This document shows, in pieces, positions 20,520-32,400 of a DNA stretch of 64,000 bases. A model generated the notes under the pieces. It was not told the DNA's origin, made no database searches, and saw only the letters and a program-made list of their open reading frames with translations. The stretch comes from Kazachstania africana CBS 2517. Its lineage: Eukaryota; Ascomycota; Saccharomycetes; Saccharomycetales; Saccharomycetaceae. The position numbers and the translations under genes are program-made. The stretch spans positions 806,001 through 870,000 of the forward strand of contig NC_018944.1 in NCBI RefSeq assembly GCF_000304475.1, written 5' to 3'. Each line of letters begins with the position of its first letter. The first letter of the stretch is position 1.

Positions 20520-22211
20520 ATGAATTCTTCGCCTGATTTAGTGACTCCTCAAAAGTCCTCATCTTCAAATTCAATTGAAAATGAATCAAAAATTATGAAC
20601 AGTCCAGAAAAGGCTTCTCAAGAAGTTTTTGAACCACAAACTGAAGAAATTGCTCCACCAAACACTGGTAAGAATGTTTATTTAGGTATTTCTATTTCCT
20701 GTGCTATGGTAGCCTTCGGTGGTTTCATTTTTGGCTGGGATACTGGTACCATTTCTGGTTTCGTTGCTCAAACCGATTTCGTCAGAAGATTCGGTCAAAG
20801 AACTCATTCAGGTCATGAGCCATATTTGTCAAATGTTAGAACTGGTTTATTGGTTGGTATTTTCAACATTGGTTGTGCTATTGGTGGTATTCTTTTATCT
20901 AGACTTGGTGACATGTACGGTCGTAAAATTGGTTTAATCAGTGTTACTGTCATTTACGTTATTGGTATTATTATTCAAATTGCCTCCATTGACAAATGGT
21001 ATCAATACTTTATCGGTAGAATTATTTCTGGTTTAGGTGTCGGTGGTATCACCGTTTTATCCCCAATGTTGATTTCTGAAGTCGCTCCAAAGGAAATGAG
21101 AGGTACTTTAGTTTCTTCATTCCAATTGATGATTACATTAGGTATCTTCTTAGGTTACTGTACTAACTACGGTACTAAGAGCTACTCTGACTCCACCCAA
21201 TGGAGAGTTCCATTAGGTTTATGTTTTGCCTGGGCCATCTTCATGGTTATTGGTATGACTTTCGTTCCAGAATCTCCACGTTACTTAGTTGAAGCTGGTA
21301 AAATCGAAGAAGCCAGACAAAACTTAGCTAAGGCCAACAAATGTCCTGCTGATCACCCATTTATTACACATGAATTAGACTTAATTGAAGCTAGTGTTGA
21401 AGAAGCTAGAGCTGCTGGTTCTGCTTCCTGGGGTGAATTAGTCACTGGTAAGCCAGCCATGTTAAAGCGTACTACCTTAGGTATTATGATTCAATCTTTA
21501 CAACAATTAACTGGTGATAACTATTTCTTCTATTATGGTACTACTATTTTCGCAGCCGTCGGTATGAATGATTCCTTCGAAACCGCTATTGTTTTAGGTA
21601 TTGTCAACTTCGTCTCTACTTGTGTCTCTTTATACACCGTCGACAAGCTAGGTCGTCGTAACTGTATGTTATACGGTTGTTTAGGTATGATTGCTTGTTA
21701 CTGTGTCTACGCTTCCGTTGGTGTTACCAGATTATGGCCAAACGGTAAAGGTAATGGTTCCTCCAAGGGTGCTGGTAATTGTATGATTGTCTTCGCCTGT
21801 TTCTACATTTTCTGTTTCGCTACTACCTGGGCTCCAATTGCCTACGTCATTGTTTCTGAAACTTTCCCATTAAGAGTCAAGTCTAAGGCTATGGCTGTCT
21901 CCACTGCTGCTAACTGGATGTGGGGTTTCTTAATCAGTTTCTTCACTCCATTCATCACTGGTGCCATCAACTTCTACTACGGTTACGTTTTCATGGGTTG
22001 CATGTGCTTTGCATACTTCTACGTTTTCTTCTTTGTCCCAGAAACAAAGGGTTTAACATTAGAAGAAGTTGATGACATGTACGCTGAAGGGGTCTTACCA
22101 TGGAAGTCTGCTAATTGGGTTCCACCATCCAGAAGAGGTGCTGACTATAATGCTGACGACTTAATGCACGATGAAACACCATTCTACAAGGCCATCTTCG
22201 GTATGAAATAA
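20520..22211 (+). CDS. HXT: Major facilitator hexose transporter, HXT family
   Basis: 563 residues from the ATG at 20520. The open frame extends to a TTG at 20478, but HXT proteins start with a polar Ser/Glu-rich cytosolic tail like [12 protein letters not shown]. Twelve membrane segments are expected. Sugar-transporter signatures are all present: [55 protein letters not shown] and VPETKG. It imports glucose and other hexoses across the plasma membrane by facilitated diffusion. Codon use is strongly biased (GGT, TTA/TTG, AGA, GCT), so high expression is likely. The position beside SVF1 matches S. cerevisiae HXT3, but these genes convert and duplicate often, so I do not assign a number. Confidence 0.95.
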   Translation: MNSSPDLVTPQKSSSSNSIENESKIMNSPEKASQEVFEPQTEEIAPPNTGKNVYLGISISCAMVAFGGFIFGWDTGTISGFVAQTDFVRRFGQRTHSGHEPYLSNVRTGLLVGIFNIGCAIGGILLSRLGDMYGRKIGLISVTVIYVIGIIIQIASIDKWYQYFIGRIISGLGVGGITVLSPMLISEVAPKEMRGTLVSSFQLMITLGIFLGYCTNYGTKSYSDSTQWRVPLGLCFAWAIFMVIGMTFVPESPRYLVEAGKIEEARQNLAKANKCPADHPFITHELDLIEASVEEARAAGSASWGELVTGKPAMLKRTTLGIMIQSLQQLTGDNYFFYYGTTIFAAVGMNDSFETAIVLGIVNFVSTCVSLYTVDKLGRRNCMLYGCLGMIACYCVYASVGVTRLWPNGKGNGSSKGAGNCMIVFACFYIFCFATTWAPIAYVIVSETFPLRVKSKAMAVSTAANWMWGFLISFFTPFITGAINFYYGYVFMGCMCFAYFYVFFFVPETKGLTLEEVDDMYAEGVLPWKSANWVPPSRRGADYNADDLMHDETPFYKAIFGMK

Positions 22212-22852
22212 GCATGAATTTATAGATTTTTATACTTTAAATGCTTTCTGTTTCCTTTACACATACATTCCATCCTCTTGCAATTCAAGTTTGCAACTAA
22301 ATCTCGTTGAGAGAGAAATGATAGAGGCTGATAATATTTAATAGAATTTTCATGACATTTTATAATGATTTTCAAAGAAGTTTATAATTTTAAATAAATA
22401 AATTTATAATAAATTTCATTCAGATATATTTTTAATCGTCATACAAATATGTGGCCGATGGAAGGTTATCGCCGCCATTAGTGTGAGGTCTTCTTTATTA
22501 TTGTCGTTCTGTCAAGTACATAATCGCACAAAACAACAGTAGTGAGAATCGATCACGTGACTCACAGCCTACTCTAGATGCGTAATTTGATACATACATT
22601 CATATATATATATATATATACGAATGTATATACGCCTGTCAATATACATGCCCAATTCTAGTAGGCAGTGAATCATTGGTGTGTTACGCTTAGCTCTTAT
22701 CAAACTTCACTATGAGCAATTTCTGCCGATGGCGATCCGCCATACTCTTAAATAAGGGACAACCTGTAAAAGTATATAAAGTGGGTGATATTTCGAATTG
22801 GGAAAAATGGTAAATCTAAAGTTGGGGAATAACGTAATCTTAAGGGACTGAA
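22212..22852. promoter_or_regulatory. HXT-CAR2 intergenic region with Cbf1 site, (AT)n tract and CAR2 TATA box
   Basis: 641 bp. It contains ATCACGTGA (22552-22560), a perfect Cbf1/CDEI-type site; an alternating AT run at 22602-22620; and TATATAAA at 22773-22780, 73 bp before the first in-frame CAR2 ATG. A short upstream ORF of 14 codons (22807-22851) ends one base before that ATG. GCCGCC at 22471-22476 is a partial URS1 core, too weak to call. Gene order switches here from the YDR34x to the YLR43x block. Confidence 0.5.
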
Positions 22853-24166
22853 ATGGTTACTGATTTACAACAAGACAAGGGGGAGATGGAGTTCACTCTA
22901 TCATCAGAGGATACTTTCAAGTATGAATCCAAGTATTCTGCACATAATTACCATCCATTACCAGTGGTGTTCCACAAGGCTCAAGGCGCCCATGTTTGGG
23001 ATCCAGAAGGTAGAGAGTACTTGGACTTTCTTTCTGCATATTCTGCGGTAAATCAAGGTCACTGTCATCCAAAAATCATCCGGGCATTGATCGATCAAGC
23101 CACTGAATTGACGCTTTCATCGCGTGCATTCTCGAATGATGTATTTGCTCAATTTGCCAAATATATTACGGAATATTTTGAATATGAGATGGTCTTACCC
23201 ATGAATACGGGTGCTGAAGCTGTGGAAACGGCTTTAAAATTGGCTAGACGGTGGGGTTATCAAGTGAAAGGAATTCCGGAAAATGAAGCCATCATACTTG
23301 GCGCCCAAGGAAACTTCCATGGTAGAACGTTTGGTGCCATCTCACTTTCTACTGATTTTGAAGATTCAAAGAAAGATTTTGGCCCATTCTTAGCAAATAC
23401 TTCAAGCTGCTTACCAGGAACAAAGAAAGAGATTCGATATGGTGTCATTGAAGATCTAGAAGAAGCGCTATCAATGTACGGCGAGAAGATTTGCGCTATC
23501 ATATTAGAACCTATTCAGGGTGAAGCTGGTATTGTTGTGCCGCCTATGGATTATTTCCCCAAAGTGAGTGCCCTTTGTAAGAAATACAATGTTCTCTTTA
23601 TTTGCGATGAGATTCAAACTGGTATTGGAAGAACTGGAAAATTACTATGTTGTGACCATTATAACGTCAAACCGGATATTATAACTTTAGGTAAAGCGTT
23701 ATCAGGTGGAGTTCTACCTGTATCATGTGTACTTTCTTCAAGAGATATAATGTTGTGTTTCAGCCCAGGCTCACATGGTTCCACTTTTGGCGGCAATCCA
23801 TTGGCATCGAGAGTGGCCATTGCTGCACTGCAAGTGATTAAGGATGAGAACTTAGTTGAAAGAGCAGCCAAGTTAGGACAAATTCTACAAAACGAACTAT
23901 GGAAGTTAAAAGAAGTTTCAGGTGGTGTCATATCCGAAGTGAGAGGAATGGGACTTCTTACAGCAGTAGTTATCGATCCAACAAAGACAGGTGGTAAAAC
24001 TGCGTGGGATCTATGTCTTGTAATGAAGGACTTTGGTGTCTTAGCTAAACCTACTCATGATCACATCATCAGACTTGCTCCACCTTTAGTCATATCTGAA
24101 GATGACCTAAAGAAGGGCATCCAGGCCATAGCAAAAAGTTTGCAAAAATTAAAAGAAAATGCTTAA
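22853..24166 (+). CDS. CAR2: Ornithine delta-aminotransferase
   Basis: 437 residues. A class III PLP-dependent aminotransferase that converts L-ornithine and 2-oxoglutarate to glutamate semialdehyde and glutamate, the second step of arginine catabolism in the cytosol. Family blocks include [55 protein letters not shown] (Asp252) and [11 protein letters not shown], where Lys281 is the expected Schiff-base lysine. The first ATG gives a slightly longer N-terminus than S. cerevisiae Car2. An in-frame ATG at 22886 ([18 protein letters not shown]) fits the family length better and may be the true start. It is convergent with LSM3 (115 bp between stops), as in S. cerevisiae. Confidence 0.96.
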   Translation: MVTDLQQDKGEMEFTLSSEDTFKYESKYSAHNYHPLPVVFHKAQGAHVWDPEGREYLDFLSAYSAVNQGHCHPKIIRALIDQATELTLSSRAFSNDVFAQFAKYITEYFEYEMVLPMNTGAEAVETALKLARRWGYQVKGIPENEAIILGAQGNFHGRTFGAISLSTDFEDSKKDFGPFLANTSSCLPGTKKEIRYGVIEDLEEALSMYGEKICAIILEPIQGEAGIVVPPMDYFPKVSALCKKYNVLFICDEIQTGIGRTGKLLCCDHYNVKPDIITLGKALSGGVLPVSCVLSSRDIMLCFSPGSHGSTFGGNPLASRVAIAALQVIKDENLVERAAKLGQILQNELWKLKEVSGGVISEVRGMGLLTAVVIDPTKTGGKTAWDLCLVMKDFGVLAKPTHDHIIRLAPPLVISEDDLKKGIQAIAKSLQKLKENA

Positions 24167-24281
24167 AAGTTTATACCTAAATCTATCTCAAAATATTTAT
24201 TTTGCTGTTGATGTTCATTTATTTTTCTTTATTGAATATTATATATACTACAGTAAAAGTTGTCCTACGGTACACACTTCT

Positions 24282-24539
24282 TCATTCATCGGCGTTAGGT
24301 GTTGTGATCAAAGTTACAGAATCACCTCTGACAAAGATCATCTCAGACTTCTTTTCCTTGCTCGATAGCTCCCCGTTACCATCCAATTCGTATATAGTTT
24401 CAACGGCATCACTCAATACAATGTTACAATGCGAATCGAATGCCTGTAAAGTACCTGTTAGCGCACGTGCACCGCGTAACTTCACGTAGACAGTCTCGTC
24501 CAAATTCAATTTAAGCAGATCTAACGGTGTGTCTGACAT
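24282..24539 (-). CDS. LSM3: Lsm3, core of the Lsm1-7 and Lsm2-8 rings
   Basis: 85 residues, close to the S. cerevisiae length. Both Sm motifs are clear: Sm1 from [19 protein letters not shown] and NIVLSDAVE, Sm2 around [12 protein letters not shown]. Lsm3 is in two heteroheptamers: Lsm2-8, which binds the U6 snRNA 3' end in the nucleus, and Lsm1-7, which promotes mRNA decapping in the cytoplasm. It is divergent from MRPL4 and shares a 218-bp promoter with a perfect Reb1 site. Confidence 0.97.
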   Translation of the reverse strand: MSDTPLDLLKLNLDETVYVKLRGARALTGTLQAFDSHCNIVLSDAVETIYELDGNGELSSKEKKSEMIFVRGDSVTLITTPNADE

Positions 24540-24654
24540 ATTTCCTTGTGGCTCACTTTATATAACCTCTTTCTCACAGCAGCTGCAATGCATAGAAAGT
24601 TTAACTTCCTACACATTTTTTTTGTTTTTCATATTAAATTCGATCGACATGGGA

Positions 24655-24662
24655 TTACCCGG
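24655..24662 (+). promoter_or_regulatory. Reb1-type site in the LSM3/MRPL4 divergent promoter
   Basis: TTACCCGG is an exact match to the Reb1 general regulatory factor core. It lies near the middle of the 218-bp gap, 116 bp from the LSM3 ATG and 96 bp from the MRPL4 ATG, where one nucleosome-free region would serve both genes. Confidence 0.6.
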
Positions 24663-24757
24663 AATTGAGGGTTTGAGTGCAATATTTAGTATGAATTGGC
24701 TCGAGAAAATGGTACTGATGATGCATATCTCTTTATCAGGAACAAGGTCGAAGAATC

Positions 24758-25693
24758 ATGCTGGGACGTCGAGGGTTTTCGAGCTATCGAGCTGCTATGG
24801 CAAGGACCCGATTTACAAAGCCAAAGCCTGCTCCTCCAAAACGTAAGAATGTCAGATTGCCAACGCAGATGACGCACCATAGTAACAATTTAAGAATAAC
24901 GTCGCCAATTCCACCGGCTACGAATAATTTGCAGTGTCCAGATGATCATCCATTGTGGGAGTTTTTCAGTGACCGGAAATTTATAAGAGAAGAGGCTGCC
25001 TTAGACAGTAATGCCAGATCCTGGACAGTTCAAGAGCTTAGAAGGAAATCATTCAATGACTTACACTCACTATGGTACTCGTGTTTGAAAGAGCGAAATC
25101 GTCTTGCAAGGGAAATCCATTTGCTCAGGTCATCTCTGGGCTCCAATACAGATGTTTTTGATTCCATTAATGAGAAAGTTAGAACTACTATGTGGAGAAT
25201 AAGGCATGTACTCAGTGAAAGAGATCATGCTTTTCAAATTGCAAACAAGGAATTTGGCAATGAGACAAAAGAGTTCATAGTCGAGTTTGAAAAAGAATTT
25301 TTGGGAGCCGACAAAGATGACACTATCATCTGGGACCAATTGAGCCGATTTCAATTCGCCATCTTCGGTATTAGTGAAATCATTGAAGATAACGTAGTAG
25401 ATAGCAAATTTATTCAAGGGTTAAAGTTTATTGCAAGTTTGAAATTGAAAAAATTTAGTCAATCTAATGGTGAAATTGAAGAATATGCAAAAAAGTTGGG
25501 CGAAATTAGAGAGGTGAGTGAAGCGTTTGTCTTATTCACAGCAGAAAATGATCCAGAGTCTATGCTAGAGGCTTGTAAAATTGTGACAGATCTCAGAGAA
25601 ACAGGTAATTCTGTGACCAAAAATGATGAAATTGAAGTAGTATCGAATTACCTCAATGAATTAATTAAATCTCAGGAAGAAATAAGTGAATGA
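24758..25693 (+). CDS. MRPL4: Mitochondrial large-subunit ribosomal protein uL29m
   Basis: 311 residues. A basic N-terminus (MLGRRGFSSYRAAMARTR) looks like a mitochondrial presequence. The conserved MRP-L47/uL29m block is around residues 65-130, with HPLWEFFSDRKFI, ARSWTVQELRRKSF and LHSLWYSCLKERNRLA. The C-terminal half is acidic and helical. The protein belongs to the mitochondrial 54S subunit near the exit tunnel. Neighbours LSM3 and SEC39 match YLR438C-A to YLR440C. Confidence 0.95.
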   Translation: MLGRRGFSSYRAAMARTRFTKPKPAPPKRKNVRLPTQMTHHSNNLRITSPIPPATNNLQCPDDHPLWEFFSDRKFIREEAALDSNARSWTVQELRRKSFNDLHSLWYSCLKERNRLAREIHLLRSSLGSNTDVFDSINEKVRTTMWRIRHVLSERDHAFQIANKEFGNETKEFIVEFEKEFLGADKDDTIIWDQLSRFQFAIFGISEIIEDNVVDSKFIQGLKFIASLKLKKFSQSNGEIEEYAKKLGEIREVSEAFVLFTAENDPESMLEACKIVTDLRETGNSVTKNDEIEVVSNYLNELIKSQEEISE

Positions 25694-25775
25694 AACCGAA
25701 ATACACCAAATACTATGTAAATAGCTTGTATATACACCTTAATAATGATTTTATATGTAATGCAGTAGGATTTTC

Positions 25776-27845
25776 TTACAATCCTGTTAAAAAACTAGAA
25801 ACTTTGTTAGAAAGCCCATTTTTCAAAAAGTTCAGCGATGTAGAGTTTTGATGTTCCAATGAGTATTTGTCATTAATCAGATCTCTTGTTGATAGCTCCA
25901 TTTCTAATGAGCTCCAACGTGAAGTCACCGCTTCCATTTGGTCCATGGGACAAATATGTAATAATTTGCTTAAGATGTCCATTTGGAAAAGTAAAATTTC
26001 TGTGGGGATTTCATTATCTGTCCATTCTGGATCATTAAATTTGCAAACCTGAAATATGGTTAACCAGTAATCTCCCAAATGTTCTGTTTCGTCAGTAGAA
26101 AGTAATCTTTCTAATAACTCAACAGTCTTTTCATAAGCAAATTTGAAGTCCATGTTAACTAATGAATAATCAATATGTAAAGATAAAATCTTGTTAAATT
26201 CAACTGTAAAATTAGGATCGGCCGGCTCTCGTTCAAAAACTTTGTATAGTTTTTTTATGATTGCAAATGTAGTACTAGTATTTTTGTAAAGAGAAGAATT
26301 TAATTCCAGCAAGATACTAACTATATCGAATGGATCATTTTTGAAATCAATTATATTGCATGGTTTGAAAGGGATACCTTTACCTAAGTTCATAGAGAAT
26401 GTAGATAATTCGTTTGATACATCTAGAAGAGTATCCAGATGTTTGTATTTGGCTTCATTTTCCACTAACAAAAGATTCAAAGTCTTCTTAGCCTTTGTCA
26501 TATCTGGTCTAGTCCTTGATCCATTGGAAGAATTATTAAAGAATTGCCAGAAATATTTTTCCAACAGAATAATTTCAGTGCTTTTAAAGGCTGCACTTTC
26601 ATTTACTTCAGGTAAATTATTAAATCTCTTGAGTAATTCAAAATCACCCAAAGTTAGGAATGTTTCGAATAAAATAGATAATTCTTTATCAAAAGAAAGT
26701 TTATCGAAAATCTTGTCATCCTCTGCGGAGTTTAACTCCTTTTTTAACATGTCAACTATCAAATTCAATTTTTTTTCAGTGTTATGCTCATTATTATGAA
26801 GAATAAAATCGGTACAAATTGATCCAAAATGGGCCGCTTGTGCAGTTTCTTCTTCGTTCCTTATGGCATATATATCCTTGGGGCTGAAATCTGATAAGAA
26901 CGAATCTATGTTTTCAATGTAAGTAAGTAGGTTTTTAACGTTAATCCCGTATTTTTCAAGAGTAATATCATTTGGAATGCCACTTAATAACTCTTTTATA
27001 TTTGTTGGTGATGCTATTTTCAATAAATCCTCGCTGTTTTCGAAAACGATCTCCAAAGAAGATTCATAAAAGGATGTACAATCAGCAAGGTACCTAGGTA
27101 CTTGATCTAGAATAGATCTGAATGCCTCGTAGTTAATCCTGTCTTTGAGTGGGAATCTTTCCATATTAAAAAAATCGTTGATGAATAACTCATAGGTGGA
27201 ATCTAAATTTTTGTATGAAAGGTATGGTATTAACTCATTCACAATTTCATTGACTGAGATAACCTTTTTTGAGAAGGTGGCATCCAATAGATCACTTGGA
27301 TTCATATCGATATACTCCTTTATTCTAATATTTTTGTTTAATCGTTTGTTCATGTGATTCAATGGTAATACAACCCCGTGGATCCAATTATCGAATGATT
27401 CATCTTGATTTTGCACGAATTCCCATAACGGTTGGTAGAACAACGTATCCTGTACGTAAAGTTCATTGCAAATAAGAATTCTCTTTGTAAGCCAATTTGT
27501 ATTTATGTCATTTAATGACAGACGATGTAATTTTGAATCCACGTAGTTCTTAGCGGTATGAAATCTCTCCATGAGCAGAGATTTTTCCAGCTCTATCATA
27601 GAAATCAGGTCAGAATCACCCGACAACAACGACACCAGCAAAGAGTCATCATCCAGATATTCAGTTTCACCATCTTCCAGTAACAATCTCAAATTGAGTG
27701 GATCGTCCAACTCTGGCCAAAATACAACGATAGCATTGATAAAATCCAACGAATTCTGAAATCTATAGGTCAATTTAGAAATATTCTTGACATCTGCCCT
27801 ACTAGCAAAGACACATGTCAGTAAATACAACTGCTCATCCAGCAT
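25776..27845 (-). CDS. SEC39: Sec39, subunit of the Dsl1 ER tethering complex
   Basis: 689 residues (S. cerevisiae about 709). An all-helical, acidic protein with no catalytic motif or membrane segment. It has the Sec39 N-terminal form (LDEQLYLLTCVFASRADVKN) and conserved stretches such as FYQPLWEFVQNQDESFDNW and LNHMNKRLNKNIRIKEYI. With Dsl1 and Tip20 it tethers COPI vesicles returning from the Golgi to the ER. Identification rests on these stretches, on length and on position between MRPL4 and RPS1, as in YLR439-441. Confidence 0.92.
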   Translation of the reverse strand: MLDEQLYLLTCVFASRADVKNISKLTYRFQNSLDFINAIVVFWPELDDPLNLRLLLEDGETEYLDDDSLLVSLLSGDSDLISMIELEKSLLMERFHTAKNYVDSKLHRLSLNDINTNWLTKRILICNELYVQDTLFYQPLWEFVQNQDESFDNWIHGVVLPLNHMNKRLNKNIRIKEYIDMNPSDLLDATFSKKVISVNEIVNELIPYLSYKNLDSTYELFINDFFNMERFPLKDRINYEAFRSILDQVPRYLADCTSFYESSLEIVFENSEDLLKIASPTNIKELLSGIPNDITLEKYGINVKNLLTYIENIDSFLSDFSPKDIYAIRNEEETAQAAHFGSICTDFILHNNEHNTEKKLNLIVDMLKKELNSAEDDKIFDKLSFDKELSILFETFLTLGDFELLKRFNNLPEVNESAAFKSTEIILLEKYFWQFFNNSSNGSRTRPDMTKAKKTLNLLLVENEAKYKHLDTLLDVSNELSTFSMNLGKGIPFKPCNIIDFKNDPFDIVSILLELNSSLYKNTSTTFAIIKKLYKVFEREPADPNFTVEFNKILSLHIDYSLVNMDFKFAYEKTVELLERLLSTDETEHLGDYWLTIFQVCKFNDPEWTDNEIPTEILLFQMDILSKLLHICPMDQMEAVTSRWSSLEMELSTRDLINDKYSLEHQNSTSLNFLKNGLSNKVSSFLTGL

Positions 27846-28072
27846 CTCAATCGGCTTCTCTTCCTGTAATTTCGTGCAATGAACACTCTTCCCTCTGTTG
27901 ATTTGTTAGAGCATTTTTTTGCAATTCAATAAAACGGATACCGCACTATATAGAAAAAGTTGATATTAGACGTCTTTATAGTGAGAATTCATTCTTTATA
28001 TAGTAGGATATATATATAATATAATATTGTAACAGTGTTATGCATTAATAGAAGATCGAGGATGGGTCTCCC

Positions 28073-28840
28073 TTACACGGTTTCTAAGACTTCATCTTTG
28101 AAACCAGAGACTTTCTTACCCTTTTCTTCGGAGGAACCTTCACCGTGTAAAGCTAATAAAGAACCTAAATCGAATTTTGGTTGTTTTAATAACTTGACTT
28201 TTCTGATGTGAACGTTTTGTAATGGGAAGATGTCCTTGGTAGCATTTTCGATTTCTTTGTTGATAACTTCTGGGATTAGTTTGGAAGTTAATTGAGCTAA
28301 AGTGGAGTTTTGGACTTCTCTGGTTAAGATTTCAGAGATGACCTTTCTGATGACTCTGATGTGAGAAGATTGGGCGTAAGCAGTTCTCTTGACTTGGTTA
28401 GCTTGCTTTCTGGTGAAGGCAATGGCGAAGACTCTTAAGACGTAGTCATCAGAGGTCTTGACGGTGACATTGGCTTCAATAAGAGTTTGCCATTTTCTGA
28501 CCATAGATCTTAATTTATCAGTGGTGAAATCCATACCGTGGAAGTTGGTTAATAAGTTCTTACCTTGAACTTCGTCAACTCTTAATTTGACCTTTCTGAA
28601 AGAGTGATCTTCAGAACCTTGTAAATCAGCAAGACAAACTTCGACAACTCTACCTTTCAAAGCATCAGCAGCATTCTTCAAACCAGTAGACTTGTTGACC
28701 AAAGTCTTACCGACGTTTCTGTTTTCGAAAGTAGATGGAGCCTTGATATCGAACCATTCCTTTCTGGTGAATGGATCAACGACCTTCTTCTTTAAACCTT
28801 TCTTACCCTTGGATAATCTCTTGTTCTTACCGACAGCCAT
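28073..28840 (-). CDS. RPS1: Small-subunit ribosomal protein eS1
   Basis: 255 residues, the exact family length in yeast. The eS1 signatures are plain: [53 protein letters not shown] and [13 protein letters not shown]. It is part of the 40S subunit near the mRNA exit. Codon use is strongly biased, as in other ribosomal protein genes. Two Rap1-type sites lie about 370-400 bp upstream. S. cerevisiae has RPS1A beside SIR3 and RPS1B beside ORC1; the SIR3/ECM7 context here fits RPS1A. Confidence 0.98.
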   Translation of the reverse strand: MAVGKNKRLSKGKKGLKKKVVDPFTRKEWFDIKAPSTFENRNVGKTLVNKSTGLKNAADALKGRVVEVCLADLQGSEDHSFRKVKLRVDEVQGKNLLTNFHGMDFTTDKLRSMVRKWQTLIEANVTVKTSDDYVLRVFAIAFTRKQANQVKRTAYAQSSHIRVIRKVISEILTREVQNSTLAQLTSKLIPEVINKEIENATKDIFPLQNVHIRKVKLLKQPKFDLGSLLALHGEGSSEEKGKKVSGFKDEVLETV

Positions 28841-29422
28841 ACTTCTAGTATACTATTCTTCACACTAAACTTTCTTTTGTAAATGAATACAAACGCAAAC
28901 ACACTAGAATTAACCAACAATAAGAGTATACGTACCAAGACTACTTGAAATCCGTTACATTGGCATACAATCAACTGTTGGACTTGCTGTGCATTCCCAT
29001 ACTTAGGCCATCGGGCTTGACGGCTGCGTGAAACTTTTTCGATCGCCTGGTTCCGCGTCTGTTTCTCGACAAAATGTTTGTTTTTTTCGCCTCGCGTTGT
29101 TTATTTTCCTCTGCGCGAGAAAAATTGATTTTCGGGAAAAATCTGCGATTTTTCGAATGAGTCTCGCAAATTTCAAAGCTAAAAATGGATGGGAAAAAAG
29201 TTCTGAATATGCGGTGTGTGGTGGTATATTATGGTGTGTGGGTTCTGACGCAAAAAAGCAGTCCAAGAGAAAAAAGTAGCAATGGAAAAGATTGTGACAG
29301 TAGAGAATTCAGTAAACCTGCAATGTGATGCACGCAAGTCCCTTGGATGGACAGTACACTGTGCTATTCCCTCGTAGCTTTCTAAAAAAAAAAATGAAGC
29401 AATATTGTTACAAGTTACATAG
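28841..29422. other. RPS1 promoter / SIR3 3' flank
   Basis: 582 bp between the SIR3 stop and RPS1 start. It holds the paired Rap1-type sites and T/A-rich tracts common in ribosomal protein promoters. Small open frames on both strands (29003-29279) are shadows without homology. Confidence 0.5.
29213..29244 (+). promoter_or_regulatory. Tandem Rap1-type sites of RPS1
   Basis: GGTGTGTGGTGG (29213-29224) and GGTGTGTGGGTT (29233-29244) both match the telomere-like Rap1 consensus, 20 bp apart. They lie 373-404 bp upstream of the RPS1 ATG, the usual placement for paired Rap1 sites in yeast ribosomal protein genes. The second is the better match. Confidence 0.65.
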
Positions 29423-32400
29423 TCAGTTGTATAAGTTCAAGCTGATGCCCTCTTTAATATCGTCTATACTTATTTTGAAACTAATAGAATCTCCGGATTT
29501 TTCTATAATGTCGAATTTCATTAATTCGGCAGCAATCAAATCCCATGCAATTACTTCCACATTTATCTTTTCTTCATTACCAAATAATGCTCCCCTGATA
29601 TCTTTTATTTCCTTACTAATTTTATCTGATTCGAACAAATCATCAATTTCTTCAATAACATCCTTCATCTTCACTTCATCCTCCTTCATCTTGTGGGATT
29701 TTAATAGCATCGCCAATAGAAACAATTTTGTGACTAGTGAACAATTATTTAAATATGCAACATTATTAACATCATTCTTCTGACTCAACGCTTTCAATAC
29801 ATGTTCCATGCTAATATGTTGACTGTAAACATCTGAGTACTTTTCAATTCTCGTGTATGTTAATTTTTGCATATTCAAGTATTCGGTTGTAGCGACATCT
29901 ACTGATTTCTTACAAACAAGTATGATATCATTGACATTCCTCGTCATTATTGAAATTTTTCTTGCTGCTGATGATACTGTATTCTCATCAATTTTTATAT
30001 CCAATTGTCGTATATCACCATGTTCTTCCCTGCTGGCAACCCTTGGAGTATTGTCACCCATATCCTTCCAATATTTTTTGATGCAGTTAAGCTCTTCTAA
30101 TTTGCAACATGCAATATTATACAAGGCTTTCTTGTCATATGGTTTAAAAGTAAATACGTCATATTCTATTCTACTTGAGACTTGTTCTCCCAATAACTTT
30201 CTCGGTAACTCGGTATTAGAAGCAATGGCAATAAGTATTAGCTTAGAATTCTTCAAAGTCGTCCAATTGAAAAAATTATACAGAATATCTTGACCTTTCG
30301 ATACCATGATATCTAATGAATCCAATGTGATGACAATTTGACGTTTCTTATGCCTGGGTACATTGGCAAAATAAAATTGCAACGATTCTAGTGCAGCTCC
30401 TGAACTTAGCTTTTCTCCAGACAATTGTGACCAAACTAACTCGTAACAATCATTTGCATTAATAATTTCATATCCATCGACTTTTAATCTTTTGAAAATT
30501 GGTAGTTCGTTCTGTTGTGCTGACAACTCTAATTCTTCAAAACATTTCTCTACTATAGTTGTTTTCCCAGATCCGGTGGGTCCACCGATATAGATAGCTT
30601 TGGATTCACAATCTCTTAACAACTTGAAAATTTTTGTGTATAATCGGGAAAATTCTCCACTTCGAGGTTGTAAAACTGGCATTTTATCGACAATTTCAAT
30701 AATTTTATTTTCAAACTCAGTAATATCAGAATTAATAGGATCTCTTATGTTTAGTCGAGAATAAATTGTATCCGTATAGTTTTCGGTCTTTCTGGAGTTT
30801 CTTAATCTATTTTCTAATTGAGCGATATCAATTTCTGATGAAGGCATAATAAGTTCCTTGAAACTTGTTATATTAGAAAAGTCAGTATTCTCTAAATAAT
30901 CTACTTTTGACATTAAATTCGTATATTTCTCCCTGATACGTAATATGGTATCTTCAGAAATGTTGTTTTGCCCAGGATTTACAGTGTGCACATCTTCTAA
31001 TGTAACCGAACTTTGTGGCGTTGTAGAAGCATCGCGCTCAATGCCATTTCCACTAAGGAGCTTTTGTTGTTCTGTTTGTTCTCCGTCTTCAATTTTAATC
31101 GATAAAGGTTCTTCTGAAGACTCTAACCTCCGCAATTCACTACCGGTACTTTTATTTCCTAGCAGTCTTCTCTTTTTACGAATTGTGGAAAGCGGACTAT
31201 CATCACTAGAATCATCATCTTGCGCTTCACGACCAGTCTTTGTATTCTTGTTCAAGAGGTTATCCGGAGTTTTGCCTTTTTCGACTTCTGCATTTCCAGA
31301 CTTCTCCATAGCAGTAGATGCTGTCTCTTCTGCACTTGTATAGTAGCTAGAGTCACTTTGATTTTGAGGGAGTGAGCCATTTTCCTCCGATGCTTCTTTC
31401 GACAAAACTTGTTGAGTTATCCTTTCTTCTTCCTTATCTATGAGCCGCTGAACCTTATTTATTTCTGTATCAATTATTTGTTGAGCTGCAGTGGTATAGG
31501 GGAGTGATTGGGATATAATCCTCGATTTTGTTACAGGCTTTGTTGCCGGTGTTGTTACAGGTTTTGTGGCCAGTGTTGTTACAGAATTACTTTCAAAGGC
31601 AGCTAGTTTGTTATGAGCTGACTTATTGGAAATGGGTGCCTCTAATTTAATGCCATTATTTTTAATGTTTGAAGGCTGGGAAGACCCATAAAAAGCCAGC
31701 TTGTTACTAGAGGCATTGTCACTCAAGGAAGATTGTAAATTTGGTTTTACTTCCTTTGGTTGCGATTGTGAGAGCTTCTTCTGTTTATTTCTCGGTTTAG
31801 GTAGAGGTAAAGCTCGAGATCTAGGGACCGATATTCTCTTTAAATGTTGTTCTGACAATTTTGGATCAGACTCGGTCTTTATTCTATCAATTTCTTTTTT
31901 TATATCGATCTTTACGAAATTTTCTGCAGTAGGTTCACAGATGTACTTAACGTAGAAATCTTTATTCATCCTAAATTCCGATTTATTACTTATGTAGTGG
32001 TATTCGTCATAAATATTAGCCACGCCAATAAAGTCCTTCAACCAAATTTCGGTTAATTCTGCTGTCAAATAAAGTTCATTTTTGTCTATTTCATCCTGTA
32101 ATTTCTGCAAATATTCGGCTGAAGATCGCTTGTCAAGCAAAACATCTGGATCGAACTCTCTATAGTAAGGGATTGGTTTCAATTCAAACCATCTTAAATA
32201 TGAGAAAGCCCATATTTCAACAACGTTATTGAGCGTGTGCTGACGGATTTCATGCACCAGATACACGGAATAAGTATCAGTGGCGGCATCTCTCATTATA
32301 ACACTGTCGCCGCGGCGAAAACTTATGTTATCAGATCTTTGTAAGTAAAAGTTTTCCTTAACGCCTCTTTTTCTAGATCGTCTGCTTGTATCAAATATTA

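Noticed and set aside
22552..22620. Possible centromere: perfect CDEI-type ATCACGTGA followed by an AT-rich run
   Set aside because: No CDEIII-like block (TGTTT...TTTCCGAAA type) follows at the right distance. The same applies to GTCACGTG near 33652 and CATGTGAC at 10107. These are better read as Cbf1 sites.
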